A DNA stretch of 64,000 nucleotides from an uncultured Oscillospiraceae bacterium (lineage in GTDB: Bacteria > Bacillota > Clostridia > Oscillospirales > Ruminococcaceae): the NCBI GenBank assembly GCA_934481385.1, contig CAKSPD010000005.1, forward strand, positions 62,001-126,000, given 5' to 3'. The notes under the pieces are model-generated. The model saw only the letters and a list, made by a program, of their open reading frames with translations, was not told the DNA's origin and ran no database searches. Shown one piece after another: positions 25,710 to 34,603 of the stretch (positions within the stretch are counted from its first letter, which is position 1; each line of letters begins with the position of its first letter). A program made the position numbers and the translations under genes.

Positions 25710-27311
25710 TTATATATCTTTTGACTTAGTATAATTAGGGAGAAGTTTAGGAGAAACCTTATCAGTCTTGATACCGGCATCAGCGAGTTCCTTAGCGAAC
25801 TTGTTAACGTGTTCAAGGGAAAGATTTCCGAGTTCTGCATTTTTTGACGCTTTAGCAGCATTCTTTCCGGCACTTCTTCCGAATACGATAATATCGAGAA
25901 GTGAGTTACCCATAAGACGATTTCTTCCGTGGATTCCTCCAACTGCCTCGCCTGCAACAAACAGATTGTTTACAGATGTCATATTATCGGCTGAAATATC
26001 AAGACCGCCGTTCTGATAATGGAGTGTAGGATATACGAGAATAGGTTCTTTTCTGATATCTATTCCGTATTTTCCGAACATTCTCATCATTGCAGGGATA
26101 CGTTTTTCGATTGTTCCCTCACCGTTCTTGATTTCAATCATTGGTGTATCGAGCCAGAGTCCGATTCCGTCAGGAGTCTTTACTCCCTTGTTTCTTGCTC
26201 CGCATTCTCTGATTATTGATGCTGCTGAAACATCTCTTGTTTCGAGCGGGTGCATAAATACCTCACCTTCAGCATTTACAAGTTTTGCTCCGAGTGAACG
26301 TACTTTTTCAGTTACCAATGCACCGAATATCTGTGAAGGATATGCTGCACCTGTCGGGTGATACTGAAGTGTATCCTGATAGAGAAGCTTTGCTCCTGCT
26401 CTGTATCCGAGAACAAGTCCGTCTGCTGTTGCTCCGTAGTGATTTGATGTCGGGAATCCCTGATAATGCATTCTTCCTGCACCGCCTGTTGCTATGATTA
26501 CTGTTTTTGCACGGGCGATAAGGATTTCCTTTGTTTCCATATTCATAAGAACTGCACCTGCGGCATTGCCGTTTTCATCAAGAATCAGTTCGATTGCTGA
26601 TGTGAAATCAACCACCGGAATCTGTCTGTTGAGTACTTCATCACGAAGTGTTCTCATTATTTCTGCTCCTGAATAGTCCTTTGCTGCGTGCATTCTCTTT
26701 CTTGATGTTCCGCCTCCGTGAGTTGTAATCATTGTTCCGTCCGGTGCTTTATCAAATTCAACTCCGAGGTCATTCAGCCACTGGATTGCCTCCGGTGCTT
26801 CTGTTACAAGTCTGTAAAGAAGTTCTTTTTTTGCTGCAAAGTGTCCTCCGCCGTATGCATCAACAAAGTGAATTGCCGGTGAATCGTTTGGCTTGTCGGC
26901 AGCCTGAATTCCGCCTTCTGCCATCATTGTGTTCGCATCGCCCATTCTGAGCTTTGTTACTACCATTACGTTTGCACCTGCGTTATCAGCTTCGATTGCT
27001 GCTGATGCACCTGCTCCGCCTCCGCCGATTACGAGTACGTCAACATCATAGTCGATTTTTGTTAAATCTATTTCTTCCGGCTTGATTCTGCTGTTTGCCT
27101 GAAGCATATCTGCGAGTTCGTGCGGTGCTTTTTCACCCTTGTTTGCTCCCACTTTGAGTTCTTCAAACTGGTCCTGACGGTAATCGGGGTGATATGTTGC
27201 GAGGAGTTCGTCCTTTTCGTCTGCTGTCATTCTGCGAGGTTCCATTGCTGTATTTTCCGCACGGTTTGCCTCGACTTTTTTCAGTGATTCGGTTATATCT
27301 GATGGATACAT
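25710..27311 (-). CDS. Fumarate reductase-type flavoprotein subunit
   Basis: This 533-residue protein is of the FrdA/SdhA family. It has dinucleotide motif DVLVIGGGGAGASAAIEA (about residue 90), AEGGIQAA, HGGGTSRKRMH, IATGGAGR, HPTGAAYPS and ETRDVSAASI, which carries the expected catalytic Arg, then a late LFVAGEAVGGIHG. The histidine that holds FAD covalently in E. coli FrdA (SHTVAAEGG) is Asn here (ANTMMAEGG), so FAD is probably non-covalent. No membrane anchor genes are present. It is the last gene of the nine-gene Hdr/Flx operon. Fumarate is the likely acceptor; another enoate cannot be excluded. Confidence 0.85.
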   Translation of the reverse strand: MYPSDITESLKKVEANRAENTAMEPRRMTADEKDELLATYHPDYRQDQFEELKVGANKGEKAPHELADMLQANSRIKPEEIDLTKIDYDVDVLVIGGGGAGASAAIEADNAGANVMVVTKLRMGDANTMMAEGGIQAADKPNDSPAIHFVDAYGGGHFAAKKELLYRLVTEAPEAIQWLNDLGVEFDKAPDGTMITTHGGGTSRKRMHAAKDYSGAEIMRTLRDEVLNRQIPVVDFTSAIELILDENGNAAGAVLMNMETKEILIARAKTVIIATGGAGRMHYQGFPTSNHYGATADGLVLGYRAGAKLLYQDTLQYHPTGAAYPSQIFGALVTEKVRSLGAKLVNAEGEVFMHPLETRDVSAASIIRECGARNKGVKTPDGIGLWLDTPMIEIKNGEGTIEKRIPAMMRMFGKYGIDIRKEPILVYPTLHYQNGGLDISADNMTSVNNLFVAGEAVGGIHGRNRLMGNSLLDIIVFGRSAGKNAAKASKNAELGNLSLEHVNKFAKELADAGIKTDKVSPKLLPNYTKSKDI

Positions 27312-27326
27312 CTTTAAAAATCCCCC

Positions 27327-28001
27327 TTACTTCTCGATTTCTCTTGTGTTATAGAGCTCTTTCATTTCTTCGATTGGCTTCTGCATAAGGCTTTCGAGGA
27401 GTTCATTAAATGTTCCGTCCTTGATTTCCTTTACTCTGTCCTCAAGGTGCTGAGTTTTTGGAGCGAGATATTTTCCGTTAAGTCTTCTTGCGAGAAGGGC
27501 TACCTGCGGGTGTGAAATTCCGGCCGGACATCTTGATGAACATACTCCGCACATTACGCAGTCGAATGATTCCTCTGCACACTTTTCATATTCACCTCTC
27601 TGAGCGTATGCTATGTACTGCATTACGTTCAGTGACTGTGTACAGGAATTTGTACAAGCGTTACAGCCGATACATGAATAGATTTCAGGGTATAACTGCA
27701 TCATTATCTGTTCTGTCGGCTTGATTTTTTCGATGTCGTAAACCTGTTTTACGAGCGGGAAAAACGGGAGAGTTGCTATGTACATATCATTTTCAACTGT
27801 TGTCTGACATGCAAGACATACTTTGAGTTCTCTGTCGCCCTTTATTCTGTAAATTGTTGCACATGCTCCGCAGAATCCGTTTCGGCAGCCACAACCTCTG
27901 ATAAGCTGATAGCCTGCGTATTCCATTGCACGCATTATAGTAAGTCCTGCCGGTACTTCGTACTTTTTGCCGAACAGGAATATTTTTACCATTTCTTCCA
28001 T
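27327..28001 (-). CDS. Fumarate reductase/TfrB-like iron-sulfur subunit
   Basis: This 224-residue electron carrier starts with a plant-type 2Fe-2S domain (cysteines in GCGCRNGFCGAC and VCLAC, residues about 33-66). Two cubane cluster motifs follow, CIGCNACTNSC and CVMCGVCSSRCP (residues about 110-155). The third-cluster site has four cysteines, as in thiol:fumarate reductase rather than the 3Fe-4S form. It lacks the C-terminal CCG domains of TfrB; these are present as the separate HdrB at the start of the same operon. It passes electrons to the flavoprotein encoded 15 bases downstream. Confidence 0.85.
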   Translation of the reverse strand: MEEMVKIFLFGKKYEVPAGLTIMRAMEYAGYQLIRGCGCRNGFCGACATIYRIKGDRELKVCLACQTTVENDMYIATLPFFPLVKQVYDIEKIKPTEQIMMQLYPEIYSCIGCNACTNSCTQSLNVMQYIAYAQRGEYEKCAEESFDCVMCGVCSSRCPAGISHPQVALLARRLNGKYLAPKTQHLEDRVKEIKDGTFNELLESLMQKPIEEMKELYNTREIEK

Positions 28002-28018
28002 TGCACCTTTTCTCCTTA

Positions 28019-28843
28019 TTAATATTCGTCAGGCAGTTCGCCGAGCTTGTCGTATCTGAATACAGGGCCGTCCTTGCAGACATACTTATTTCCTATGTTA
28101 CAGCGTCCGCACTTTCCGACTCCGCATTTCATACGAAGTTCCATTGTTGTGAACACCTGAGTTTCCTCAAATCCGAGTTCCTTCAATGCTCCGAGTGTGA
28201 ATTTTATCATTATCGGCGGGCCACAGATAAGAACTGTTTTTGAAATATCAGGGTTAACTTCTTTAACAAAATTCGGAACAAATCCTACATGACCGTCCCA
28301 GCCTTCCTGCTCTCTGTCGATTGTCAGATTTACTTCAATTCCTGTATCTTTCATCCATTCATCAATGATTTCCTTGTAGTCAACGAGGTCATCTTTTGAA
28401 CGTGAACCGTAAATTATCTGAATTGAACCGTAATTTTCACGCTTATCACGAACATAATTGATTACTGAACGCAGAGGAGCAAGTCCGATACCGCCTGCTA
28501 TGAACAATAAATCCTTGCCCTTGAGGTCTGTTTCAACAGGAAAATGATTTCCGTACGGGCCTCTGATTGTTATCTGCTGACCGACTTCCATCTGGTGAAG
28601 CCAGCTTGTCAGACAACCGCATTTCTTTATTGAAAATTCCATAAATTCGGTGTTTGTCGGTGATGATGTGATTGAAAACATTGCTTCGCCGACACCCGGA
28701 ATTGAAAGCATTGCACACTGTCCGGGCATATGGTCAAATGCCTTTTTGCCGTCCGGAGTCACTACTCTGAATGTTTTTACGTCCGGAGTATCTATTCTTA
28801 TATCGGTTACTACGCCGATTTTGGGTATAAGTGTTTCGTTCAT
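28019..28843 (-). CDS. FlxA/AsrB-like FAD- and NAD(P)-binding oxidoreductase subunit
   Basis: This 274-residue protein is of the ferredoxin-NADP reductase fold. The FAD domain has FSITSSPTNTEF, the NAD domain has FIAGGIGLAPLRSVI and LICGPPIMIKFTL, and a C-terminal 2Fe-2S motif reads MKCGVGKCGRCNIG. It resembles FlxA, AsrB and hydrogenase gamma subunits, and would be the NAD(P)H entry point of the complex. The ATG at 28843 is chosen because GGAGGG lies just upstream. An in-frame start 66 bases earlier would overlap flxB. The gap to flxB is 2 bases. Confidence 0.85.
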   Translation of the reverse strand: MNETLIPKIGVVTDIRIDTPDVKTFRVVTPDGKKAFDHMPGQCAMLSIPGVGEAMFSITSSPTNTEFMEFSIKKCGCLTSWLHQMEVGQQITIRGPYGNHFPVETDLKGKDLLFIAGGIGLAPLRSVINYVRDKRENYGSIQIIYGSRSKDDLVDYKEIIDEWMKDTGIEVNLTIDREQEGWDGHVGFVPNFVKEVNPDISKTVLICGPPIMIKFTLGALKELGFEETQVFTTMELRMKCGVGKCGRCNIGNKYVCKDGPVFRYDKLGELPDEY

Positions 28844-28845
28844 TT

Positions 28846-29859
28846 TCAGCCCTCCAGAGTTTTCATTACTTTGACGATATTCATTGAAATCGGGCATTTT
28901 GAAAGACATCTTCCACAGCCTACACAGCCGAACTGTCCGTCATTGTTTGCAGGGAAATATACAAGTTTGTGCATAAAACGCTGTCTGAATCTTTCAAGCT
29001 GACTGTTTCTTGAGTTTCCATGTGCCATTTTTGTAAAATCAGAATACATACAACTGTCCCAGCATCTGAATCTCTTGATTTCTTTTCCGCAGTCAAAATC
29101 CCTGATGTCATAGCACTGACAGGTTGGACAAACAAATGTACATGTTCCACAGCCGAGGCAACTTTCTGAAAGTTCTCCCCACTTGTCAGAATTGAACAGT
29201 TCATTTAACTTATCTCCGCCGAATGCATCGGTTTTAACGTTTTTAAGCGGTAATTTTTCAAGAATTTCCTTTACTTCGGACTGCTGTTTTTCAACGGCTT
29301 CACTTCCTGATTCTTCAAGGAGTCCTGAAACAGATTCGATAAATGATTTACCCTTTTCGGTATTTGCTTCAAAGTACATTTCACCGTCACAAATCCACGC
29401 TGATACGTCACCTTCCGGCTTTGTCGGGTCTATTCCGAATGTCTGACAGAAACAGGTTTCGCTTGGCTTTGTGCAGGCAATTGTTACAAGAACACCGTGT
29501 TCACGGCGGTTTTTATAGTAAGTATCAACAGGTTCTGCAAGAAATACTTTGTCAAGAATTTCAAAACTTCTTGCATCACAGGCTCTCATTCCGAAAATCA
29601 CGAAATCTTCGAGTTCAACGTGAGCATCACGCACTTCAATATTCTTGCCGTTAATCTTGAAATCAACAAGATTTTCAGTCTGCGGGAATATGAAATCCTT
29701 TGCACTTCTTACGGTATTAAGGGCATTGCTGAGTTTTTTGCCCTCACTCCATTTTTCAAACTTTGCACCGTTTTCCTTATCGACAGGAAGGTAAATTGTA
29801 CGGCTTTCAGATGCTTTTTTGAACAAATCATCGAGCTTTGAAACAGAAATTCTGTACAT
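28846..29859 (-). CDS. FlxB/AsrA-like 4Fe-4S dicluster subunit
   Basis: This 337-residue protein of the AsrA/hydrogenase beta family starts with a domain containing FVIFGMRACDARSFEIL and IACTKPSETCFC. Two cluster motifs follow, CLGCGTCTFVCPTCQC (about residue 240) and CVGCGRCLSKCP (about residue 315). It probably relays electrons between the NAD(P)H-oxidising subunit and the rest of the complex. Its ATG overlaps the stop of the preceding gene (TAATG), so translation is coupled. Confidence 0.82.
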   Translation of the reverse strand: MYRISVSKLDDLFKKASESRTIYLPVDKENGAKFEKWSEGKKLSNALNTVRSAKDFIFPQTENLVDFKINGKNIEVRDAHVELEDFVIFGMRACDARSFEILDKVFLAEPVDTYYKNRREHGVLVTIACTKPSETCFCQTFGIDPTKPEGDVSAWICDGEMYFEANTEKGKSFIESVSGLLEESGSEAVEKQQSEVKEILEKLPLKNVKTDAFGGDKLNELFNSDKWGELSESCLGCGTCTFVCPTCQCYDIRDFDCGKEIKRFRCWDSCMYSDFTKMAHGNSRNSQLERFRQRFMHKLVYFPANNDGQFGCVGCGRCLSKCPISMNIVKVMKTLEG

Positions 29860-30833
29860 TATTTACAACCCCTTTCGTTTACGATACTTGGTTCGCAGTC
29901 ATTTTTTGTGTAGCTTGTCAGCGGTGTTCTTCCCTCATCTTCAACGCCTGCCTGATATTCGCCGTAAAGTTCGTTAATATCTTTAATAAACTTACGGTTG
30001 AGGAGGTGCAGAGGGATATTCTGCGGACAAACTCTTGAACATTCTCCGCAGTCTGTACATCTTCCGGCAACGTGGAATGCTCTGATTATGTGGAACATAT
30101 TTTCCTCAAAACTTGTTGCTGCGGCCTTCTGTGAAACGCCTGAATTCGGGTTATCGAATACGCAGTTTTCACAGGAACAGGCAGGACATACATTTCGACA
30201 GGCATTGCATCTGATGCATTTTGAAAGTTCGTTTCTCCAGAATGCATATCTTTCATCTGCTGTCATATTTTCGAGCTTTGCAACCATATCGAATCTTGCG
30301 GAATTTTCGTTAACTTCGCCCTCATCGCCTATCAGTTCATCATAAACCGCATGTTTCTTTGACTTGCAGACTGTACATCTTTCCTCAAGAACTTCTGATT
30401 TGGATATTTTTTCATCACCGTAAATTGTTTTTACTGTGAATGTATCGTTATCTGAAGAAATTCCTGTAATTCCGCTGATTCCCTTAGCCTTGATTTTTTC
30501 AGCGTCAGCCTTTCCGTCGCACTGTATACCTATTATATACACGTTTTCACGGATAATTCTGTGTTCCTTGATAAGCTGATTGAAGCTGTATGTGTCGCAG
30601 GGTTTCAGAAAAGCGAGGAGTTTTCCCTCTTTTCTTGACTCTTTGATTAAATATTTTGAAAGATTGTGTCCGCAGAAATCATCATACACGAAATCCTTGT
30701 CGATTTCTTCAGCACTTTCAAATACAGCAGGTGTTATATCATACGCAAATTCGCCCTTTTTCCAGCCTATTACACGATTTACCGTTCCGTCAGCGAGGAG
30801 CTGTTTTGCACGTTCAATCATTCTGCTTTGCAT
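29859..30833 (-). CDS. FlxC-like protein with FrhB-type domain and 4Fe-4S dicluster
   Basis: This 324-residue protein has an N-terminal half resembling the FrhB/FdhB family (LLAFLKPCDTYSFNQLI, VYIIGIQCDGKADAEKI, then CTVCKSKKH). Its C-terminal half has two cluster sites, CIRCNACRNVCPACSC and CTDCGECSRVCP. It sits between FlxD and FlxB in an order matching flxABCD-hdrABC clusters read in reverse. It is likely a structural electron relay; a flavin in the FrhB-like domain is possible. The start has GGAGG 7 bases before it, inside the end of the FlxD gene. Confidence 0.78.
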   Translation of the reverse strand: MQSRMIERAKQLLADGTVNRVIGWKKGEFAYDITPAVFESAEEIDKDFVYDDFCGHNLSKYLIKESRKEGKLLAFLKPCDTYSFNQLIKEHRIIRENVYIIGIQCDGKADAEKIKAKGISGITGISSDNDTFTVKTIYGDEKISKSEVLEERCTVCKSKKHAVYDELIGDEGEVNENSARFDMVAKLENMTADERYAFWRNELSKCIRCNACRNVCPACSCENCVFDNPNSGVSQKAAATSFEENMFHIIRAFHVAGRCTDCGECSRVCPQNIPLHLLNRKFIKDINELYGEYQAGVEDEGRTPLTSYTKNDCEPSIVNERGCK

Positions 30834-31258
30834 CTCAAATCCTCCAGTCTTTTATTTTCTCCGAGTTTTGTAACTGTTTCAACAAACTCGTTCATTGTTG
30901 CGGAGAATTTCGCTCCTTCGGCAGCCGATACCCATTCAAGACGGGTTCTTTCTCTCTCGATTCCGAGATAATCAAGCATTGAAAACAGGAGTGTAATCCT
31001 TCTTCTTGCATAGTAGTTTCCTGATGTATAGTGGCAGTCACCCGGGTGACAACCGCAGATTATAACGCCGTCTGCACCTCTCTGGAATGCTCTGAGAATG
31101 AACATCGGGTTTACTCTGCAAGAGCAGGGAACTCTGATTATTTTTACATCTGCCGGATAATTCAAACGGTTTGTTCCTGCGAGGTCTGCACCTGCATATG
31201 AACACCAGTTACAGCAGAAAGCCACTATTTTCGGCTTAAATTCGTTGTTTATCTGCAT
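30818..31258 (-). CDS. FlxD/MvhD-like hydrogenase iron-sulfur subunit
   Basis: This 146-residue protein has conserved cysteines in VAFCCNWCSYAGAD, RVPCSCRVNPMF and IICGCHPGDCHY, typical of MvhD. In methanogens MvhD is the 2Fe-2S link from the electron donor module to HdrA. Here it would join the Flx NADH module to HdrA. It overlaps the HdrA gene by 10 bases and the FlxC gene by 16. Confidence 0.92.
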   Translation of the reverse strand: MQINNEFKPKIVAFCCNWCSYAGADLAGTNRLNYPADVKIIRVPCSCRVNPMFILRAFQRGADGVIICGCHPGDCHYTSGNYYARRRITLLFSMLDYLGIERERTRLEWVSAAEGAKFSATMNEFVETVTKLGENKRLEDLRCKAE

Positions 31259-33249
31259 ATTGCATCTACCTCCGCCATAATTTGTCTGTTAGAGAAGCCC
31301 TTCAAATCCATTGCTCCTGACGGACATGTTACCGTACATGCACCACAGCCCTGACATACAGCAGGATTTACGCTTGCAACTCGTCTGATTGCTGTTGTGC
31401 GGTTCGGCATTCTGAATTCCTTTTCTTCGTATGAAATTGCACCGTAAGGACATACGTTTGCACACTGTGAACAGCCGTTGCACATCATTTCATCTGAATG
31501 AGCTACGCAAGGATTGCAAGTCAGTTTGTCCTTGCAGAGAAGTCCGATTGCCTTTGCAGCAGCCGCACTTGCCTGTGAAACTGTTTCAGGAATATCCTTA
31601 GGGCCTTGGCACGCACCTGAGAGGAAAATTCCGGCTGTCGGGCTTTCAACAGGTCTGAGTTTCGGGTGAGCCTCTGTGAAGAAGTCGTTTGTATCCATAC
31701 TTGCAGTGAGCATTGTTGCGAGCGGTCTTGCACTCTTGTCAGGTTCGATTGCAGCAGCTAAAACTACCAAATCTGCGTTGATTTTAAGCTGTTCGTTTGC
31801 GATGAGGTCTGAACCCTGAACGAGAAGTTTTCCGTCTGCCTGAGGGATAACTTTTCCGACCATACCCTTTATGTAGTGAACGCCGTACTGCTCTGCGGCA
31901 CGTCTGTAAAATTCGTCAAAATTTTTACCCGGAGTTCTTACATCAATGTAGAACACATAAACATCGGTATCAGGGTATTTTTCACGGGTGAGCATTGCGT
32001 GTTTTGCGGTGTACATACAGCAGATTTTTGAACAGTATGACTTACCGCCCTTTGCATCATCAGCACCGCATCTTGAGCCTACGCACTGAACGAACACAAT
32101 AGTATGCGGGTGTTCATTGTCTGAAGGTCTGAGAAGTTTACCGCTTGTCGGGCCTGCCGCATTTGTTAAACGTTCAAACTCAAGTGATGTGATAACGTCC
32201 TTTGACTGTGAATAAGCAAATTCGTCATATTTTTCAAGACTAATCGGATTGTAACCTGTTGCAACCACGATTGCACCGTATTTTTCCTCAACGATTTCGT
32301 CCTGCTGTTTGTAATTTATCGCACCGGCTGTACAGATTTTTGCACAAAGTCCGCACTTGCCGTTTTTGAGCATATTACAGTGGTCAGGGTCAATTGTTGC
32401 GATTTTCGGGACTGCCTGAGCAAACGGAATGTATATTGCACTTCTGTTGTTCATTCCGAGGTTAAATTCGTTCGGAACTTTTTTCATCGGACATTTTTCT
32501 GTACAAAGTCCACAGCCTGTACACTTTGTTTCATCGACAAAACGTGCTTTTTTCTTGATTTTTACGGAGAAGTTTCCAACGAATCCGCTTACTGATTCAA
32601 CTTCGCTGTAAGAATATATTTTAACTTTTTCGTTCTGAGCACAGTCAACCATTTTTGGTGTGAGGATACATGCCGCACAGTCGAGAGTCGGGAAAGTCTT
32701 ATCGAGCTGAGTCATTTTTCCGCCGATTGTAGGCTTTTTCTCAACAATGTCAACTTCAAATCCTGCATCTGCAATATCGAGAGCTGTCTGGATTCCGGCA
32801 ATACCACCGCCGATTACCAATGCTCTTTTTACAACGGGGCTTTCGCCTGCAACGAGCGGAGCATTGAGATGAACCTTTGCAATTGCCGCTCTGCCGAGGA
32901 TTATTGCCTTTTCGGTTGCCTGAGCCATATCCTTGTGAATCCAGGAACACTGCTCACGAATGTTCGCAATTTCCACCATATATGGATTTATTCCTGCTGA
33001 CTGGGCTGTTTTTCTGAATGTAGCTTCGTGCATTCTCGGTGAACATGAACATACTACAACGCCTGTGAGTTTTTCCTCTTTGATAGCGTTTTTAATCAGA
33101 TTCTGTCCTGCCTCGGAACACATATACTGATATTCTGTGGAGAAAACTACGCCCTGTTCATTTTTAAGTGCCTCTGCTACTGCCTTTACATCTACTGTTC
33201 CGGCAATATTTGTACCGCAGTGACATACAAATACACCTATTCTCTGCAT
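31249..33249 (-). CDS. Heterodisulfide reductase subunit A-like protein (HdrA)
   Basis: This 666-residue flavoprotein is the expected bifurcating core. The N-terminal domain has IGVFVCHCGTNIAGTVDV and CSCSPRMHEATF. The FAD domain has ALVIGGGIAGIQTALDIADAG (about residue 148). The cysteines of TLDCAACILTPKMVDC follow, then ferredoxin-like motifs CTGCGLCTEKCP and CGLCAKIC. The C-terminal double cluster is CNGCSQCANVCP and CQGCGACTVTCP. The domain layout matches methanogen HdrA. In such enzymes the FAD splits electron pairs between a high-potential acceptor and ferredoxin; whether that happens here is inference. Confidence 0.92.
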   Translation of the reverse strand: MQRIGVFVCHCGTNIAGTVDVKAVAEALKNEQGVVFSTEYQYMCSEAGQNLIKNAIKEEKLTGVVVCSCSPRMHEATFRKTAQSAGINPYMVEIANIREQCSWIHKDMAQATEKAIILGRAAIAKVHLNAPLVAGESPVVKRALVIGGGIAGIQTALDIADAGFEVDIVEKKPTIGGKMTQLDKTFPTLDCAACILTPKMVDCAQNEKVKIYSYSEVESVSGFVGNFSVKIKKKARFVDETKCTGCGLCTEKCPMKKVPNEFNLGMNNRSAIYIPFAQAVPKIATIDPDHCNMLKNGKCGLCAKICTAGAINYKQQDEIVEEKYGAIVVATGYNPISLEKYDEFAYSQSKDVITSLEFERLTNAAGPTSGKLLRPSDNEHPHTIVFVQCVGSRCGADDAKGGKSYCSKICCMYTAKHAMLTREKYPDTDVYVFYIDVRTPGKNFDEFYRRAAEQYGVHYIKGMVGKVIPQADGKLLVQGSDLIANEQLKINADLVVLAAAIEPDKSARPLATMLTASMDTNDFFTEAHPKLRPVESPTAGIFLSGACQGPKDIPETVSQASAAAAKAIGLLCKDKLTCNPCVAHSDEMMCNGCSQCANVCPYGAISYEEKEFRMPNRTTAIRRVASVNPAVCQGCGACTVTCPSGAMDLKGFSNRQIMAEVDAICR

Positions 33250-33263
33250 TGTTTTTCTCCTCC

Positions 33264-33650
33264 TTACTTACTGTATTTTCTGAATGCACTTACAATTGCC
33301 TGCTGTGGAAGTTCCTCATCAAGCTTTTCAGGAATTGCTTCTGCGTGGAGATGGTTAGCACCCTGCTGTCTGATTTTCACGAGTCTTACGGCTTCAATCA
33401 GCTTTGCCGGTTCAACATTTCTCGGACATCTTTCAACACATGCAAAACATGTAAGGCATTTGTATATACTGTCTGAGTTCATAAGTTTTTCGATTTCGCC
33501 CTTTTCAACCATATATGCGAACTGATGCGGGTGATATTCCATGTCCTCATATGAAGGACAAGTTCCTGAACATTTTCCGCATCTCATACATTTAAGAGGG
33601 TTCACACCGCTTATTCTCAGAACCTGTTCTTTTAATGTTTCTGACGGCAT
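33264..33650 (-). CDS. Heterodisulfide reductase subunit C-like protein (HdrC)
   Basis: This 128-residue protein has two 4Fe-4S motifs, CMRCGKCSGTCP (about residue 21) and CLTCFACVERCP (about residue 65). This spacing is typical of HdrC, the wire between HdrA and HdrB. Its ATG abuts the HdrB stop with no gap, indicating coupled translation. It is smaller than methanogen HdrC but complete. Confidence 0.9.
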   Translation of the reverse strand: MPSETLKEQVLRISGVNPLKCMRCGKCSGTCPSYEDMEYHPHQFAYMVEKGEIEKLMNSDSIYKCLTCFACVERCPRNVEPAKLIEAVRLVKIRQQGANHLHAEAIPEKLDEELPQQAIVSAFRKYSK

Positions 33651-34439
33651 TTAGTTTTCCTCCTTTACTCCGAGAGCCTCGGCAAGAAGTTCTGTAAAAT
33701 ATTTTACCGGAATACTTCCTCCGCCGTTCTGTGTAAGGTTATACTGACAAAGCGGACAGGCTGTTACCATTAAATCTGCCCCGAAACTTTGTGCATTTTC
33801 CATAATTGCGGAACTTTTTTTCTGTGCAATTTTCTTGTCTTCAAGTGTAACGTATCCTCCGCAGCATTCGTTTCTGTAAGGATAAATTACAGGCACACCG
33901 CCTATTGCTTTTATGAAATCCTCAATAATCTTCGGATTTTCGGGATTATCCATCTGCATAATCTTGCTCGGGCGGAGAAGCAGACAGCCGTAATATGCAC
34001 CGATTTTCACATTTTTAAACGGTTTTACGACCTTTTTCTTAATTTCATCAAATCCGACAGTATCTCGCAGAACTTCAAAGTAATGGATAACCTCTGTTTC
34101 TCCATGATATTCTTCATCGAACTTTGAGTAATTGTTTGCTCTCAAAGCAAAATCCTCATTTGTTCTGATTTCCTCGTTTACCTGTTTCAGAACGTTATGA
34201 CAGGCGGAACACAATGTTACGAGTTTTCCGCCGTTTCTCTTTGCATTTTCAAGAGTTCTTACTGATGATAACTTTGTTGCAAGCTCATCTTTTCCTATCG
34301 GATAGACTCCTCCGCAGCACTGCCAGTTATCAAGTTCCTCAAGTTCTATTCCCAGTGCTTTCATTGCACTTCTTCCGTATCTGTCAAGCTCTTTTGCTTT
34401 CGTTTTAAGCGTACAGCCGGGATAATAACTGAAAGTCAT
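33651..34439 (-). CDS. Heterodisulfide reductase subunit B-like protein (HdrB)
   Basis: This 262-residue protein has two complete CCG repeats. The first has Cys9, CC at 41-42 (NWQCCGGVY) and CSAC at about 78; the second has GCLLL, ECCGGY and ACPLC. These ligate the two non-cubane clusters that do disulfide chemistry in methanogens. All expected cysteines are present, so it should be catalytically competent. Candidate partners are a small dithiol protein or the FrdB/FrdA module, by analogy with the HdrB-like domain of TfrB. It is the first gene of the operon. Confidence 0.92.
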   Translation of the reverse strand: MTFSYYPGCTLKTKAKELDRYGRSAMKALGIELEELDNWQCCGGVYPIGKDELATKLSSVRTLENAKRNGGKLVTLCSACHNVLKQVNEEIRTNEDFALRANNYSKFDEEYHGETEVIHYFEVLRDTVGFDEIKKKVVKPFKNVKIGAYYGCLLLRPSKIMQMDNPENPKIIEDFIKAIGGVPVIYPYRNECCGGYVTLEDKKIAQKKSSAIMENAQSFGADLMVTACPLCQYNLTQNGGGSIPVKYFTELLAEALGVKEEN

Positions 34440-34496
34440 TTAATCACCCTTCCAAATAAAATTTATCAAATGTATTCATAGTTACATTACACAAAA

Positions 34497-34525
34497 ATTA
34501 TATCACGTTACTCGAAATTTGTCAA
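34497..34525 (-). promoter_or_regulatory. Promoter of the hdr-flx-frd operon
   Basis: On the minus strand TTGACA (34520-34525), 17 bases and TATAAT (34497-34502) give a near-consensus promoter about 55 bases before hdrB. I looked for a Rex-type inverted repeat and did not find a convincing one. Confidence 0.82.
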
Positions 34526-34554
34526 GTTTCAGAGAAAAAGTAAATTTTGTATTA

Positions 34555-34583
34555 TTGACTTTTTAAGGAAATTATGATATTAT
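34555..34583 (+). promoter_or_regulatory. Promoter of the PARG-like gene
   Basis: TTGACT (34555-34560), 17 bases, TATTAT (34578-34583), closely upstream of AGGAG and the ATG at 34604. Confidence 0.75.
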
Positions 34584-34603
34584 AATTAAAAGGAGTGATA
34601 ATA

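Noticed and set aside
34440..34600. Rex-type redox operator at the hdr promoter
   Set aside because: No TTGTTAA-N4-TTAACAA-like repeat of acceptable quality was found by eye.
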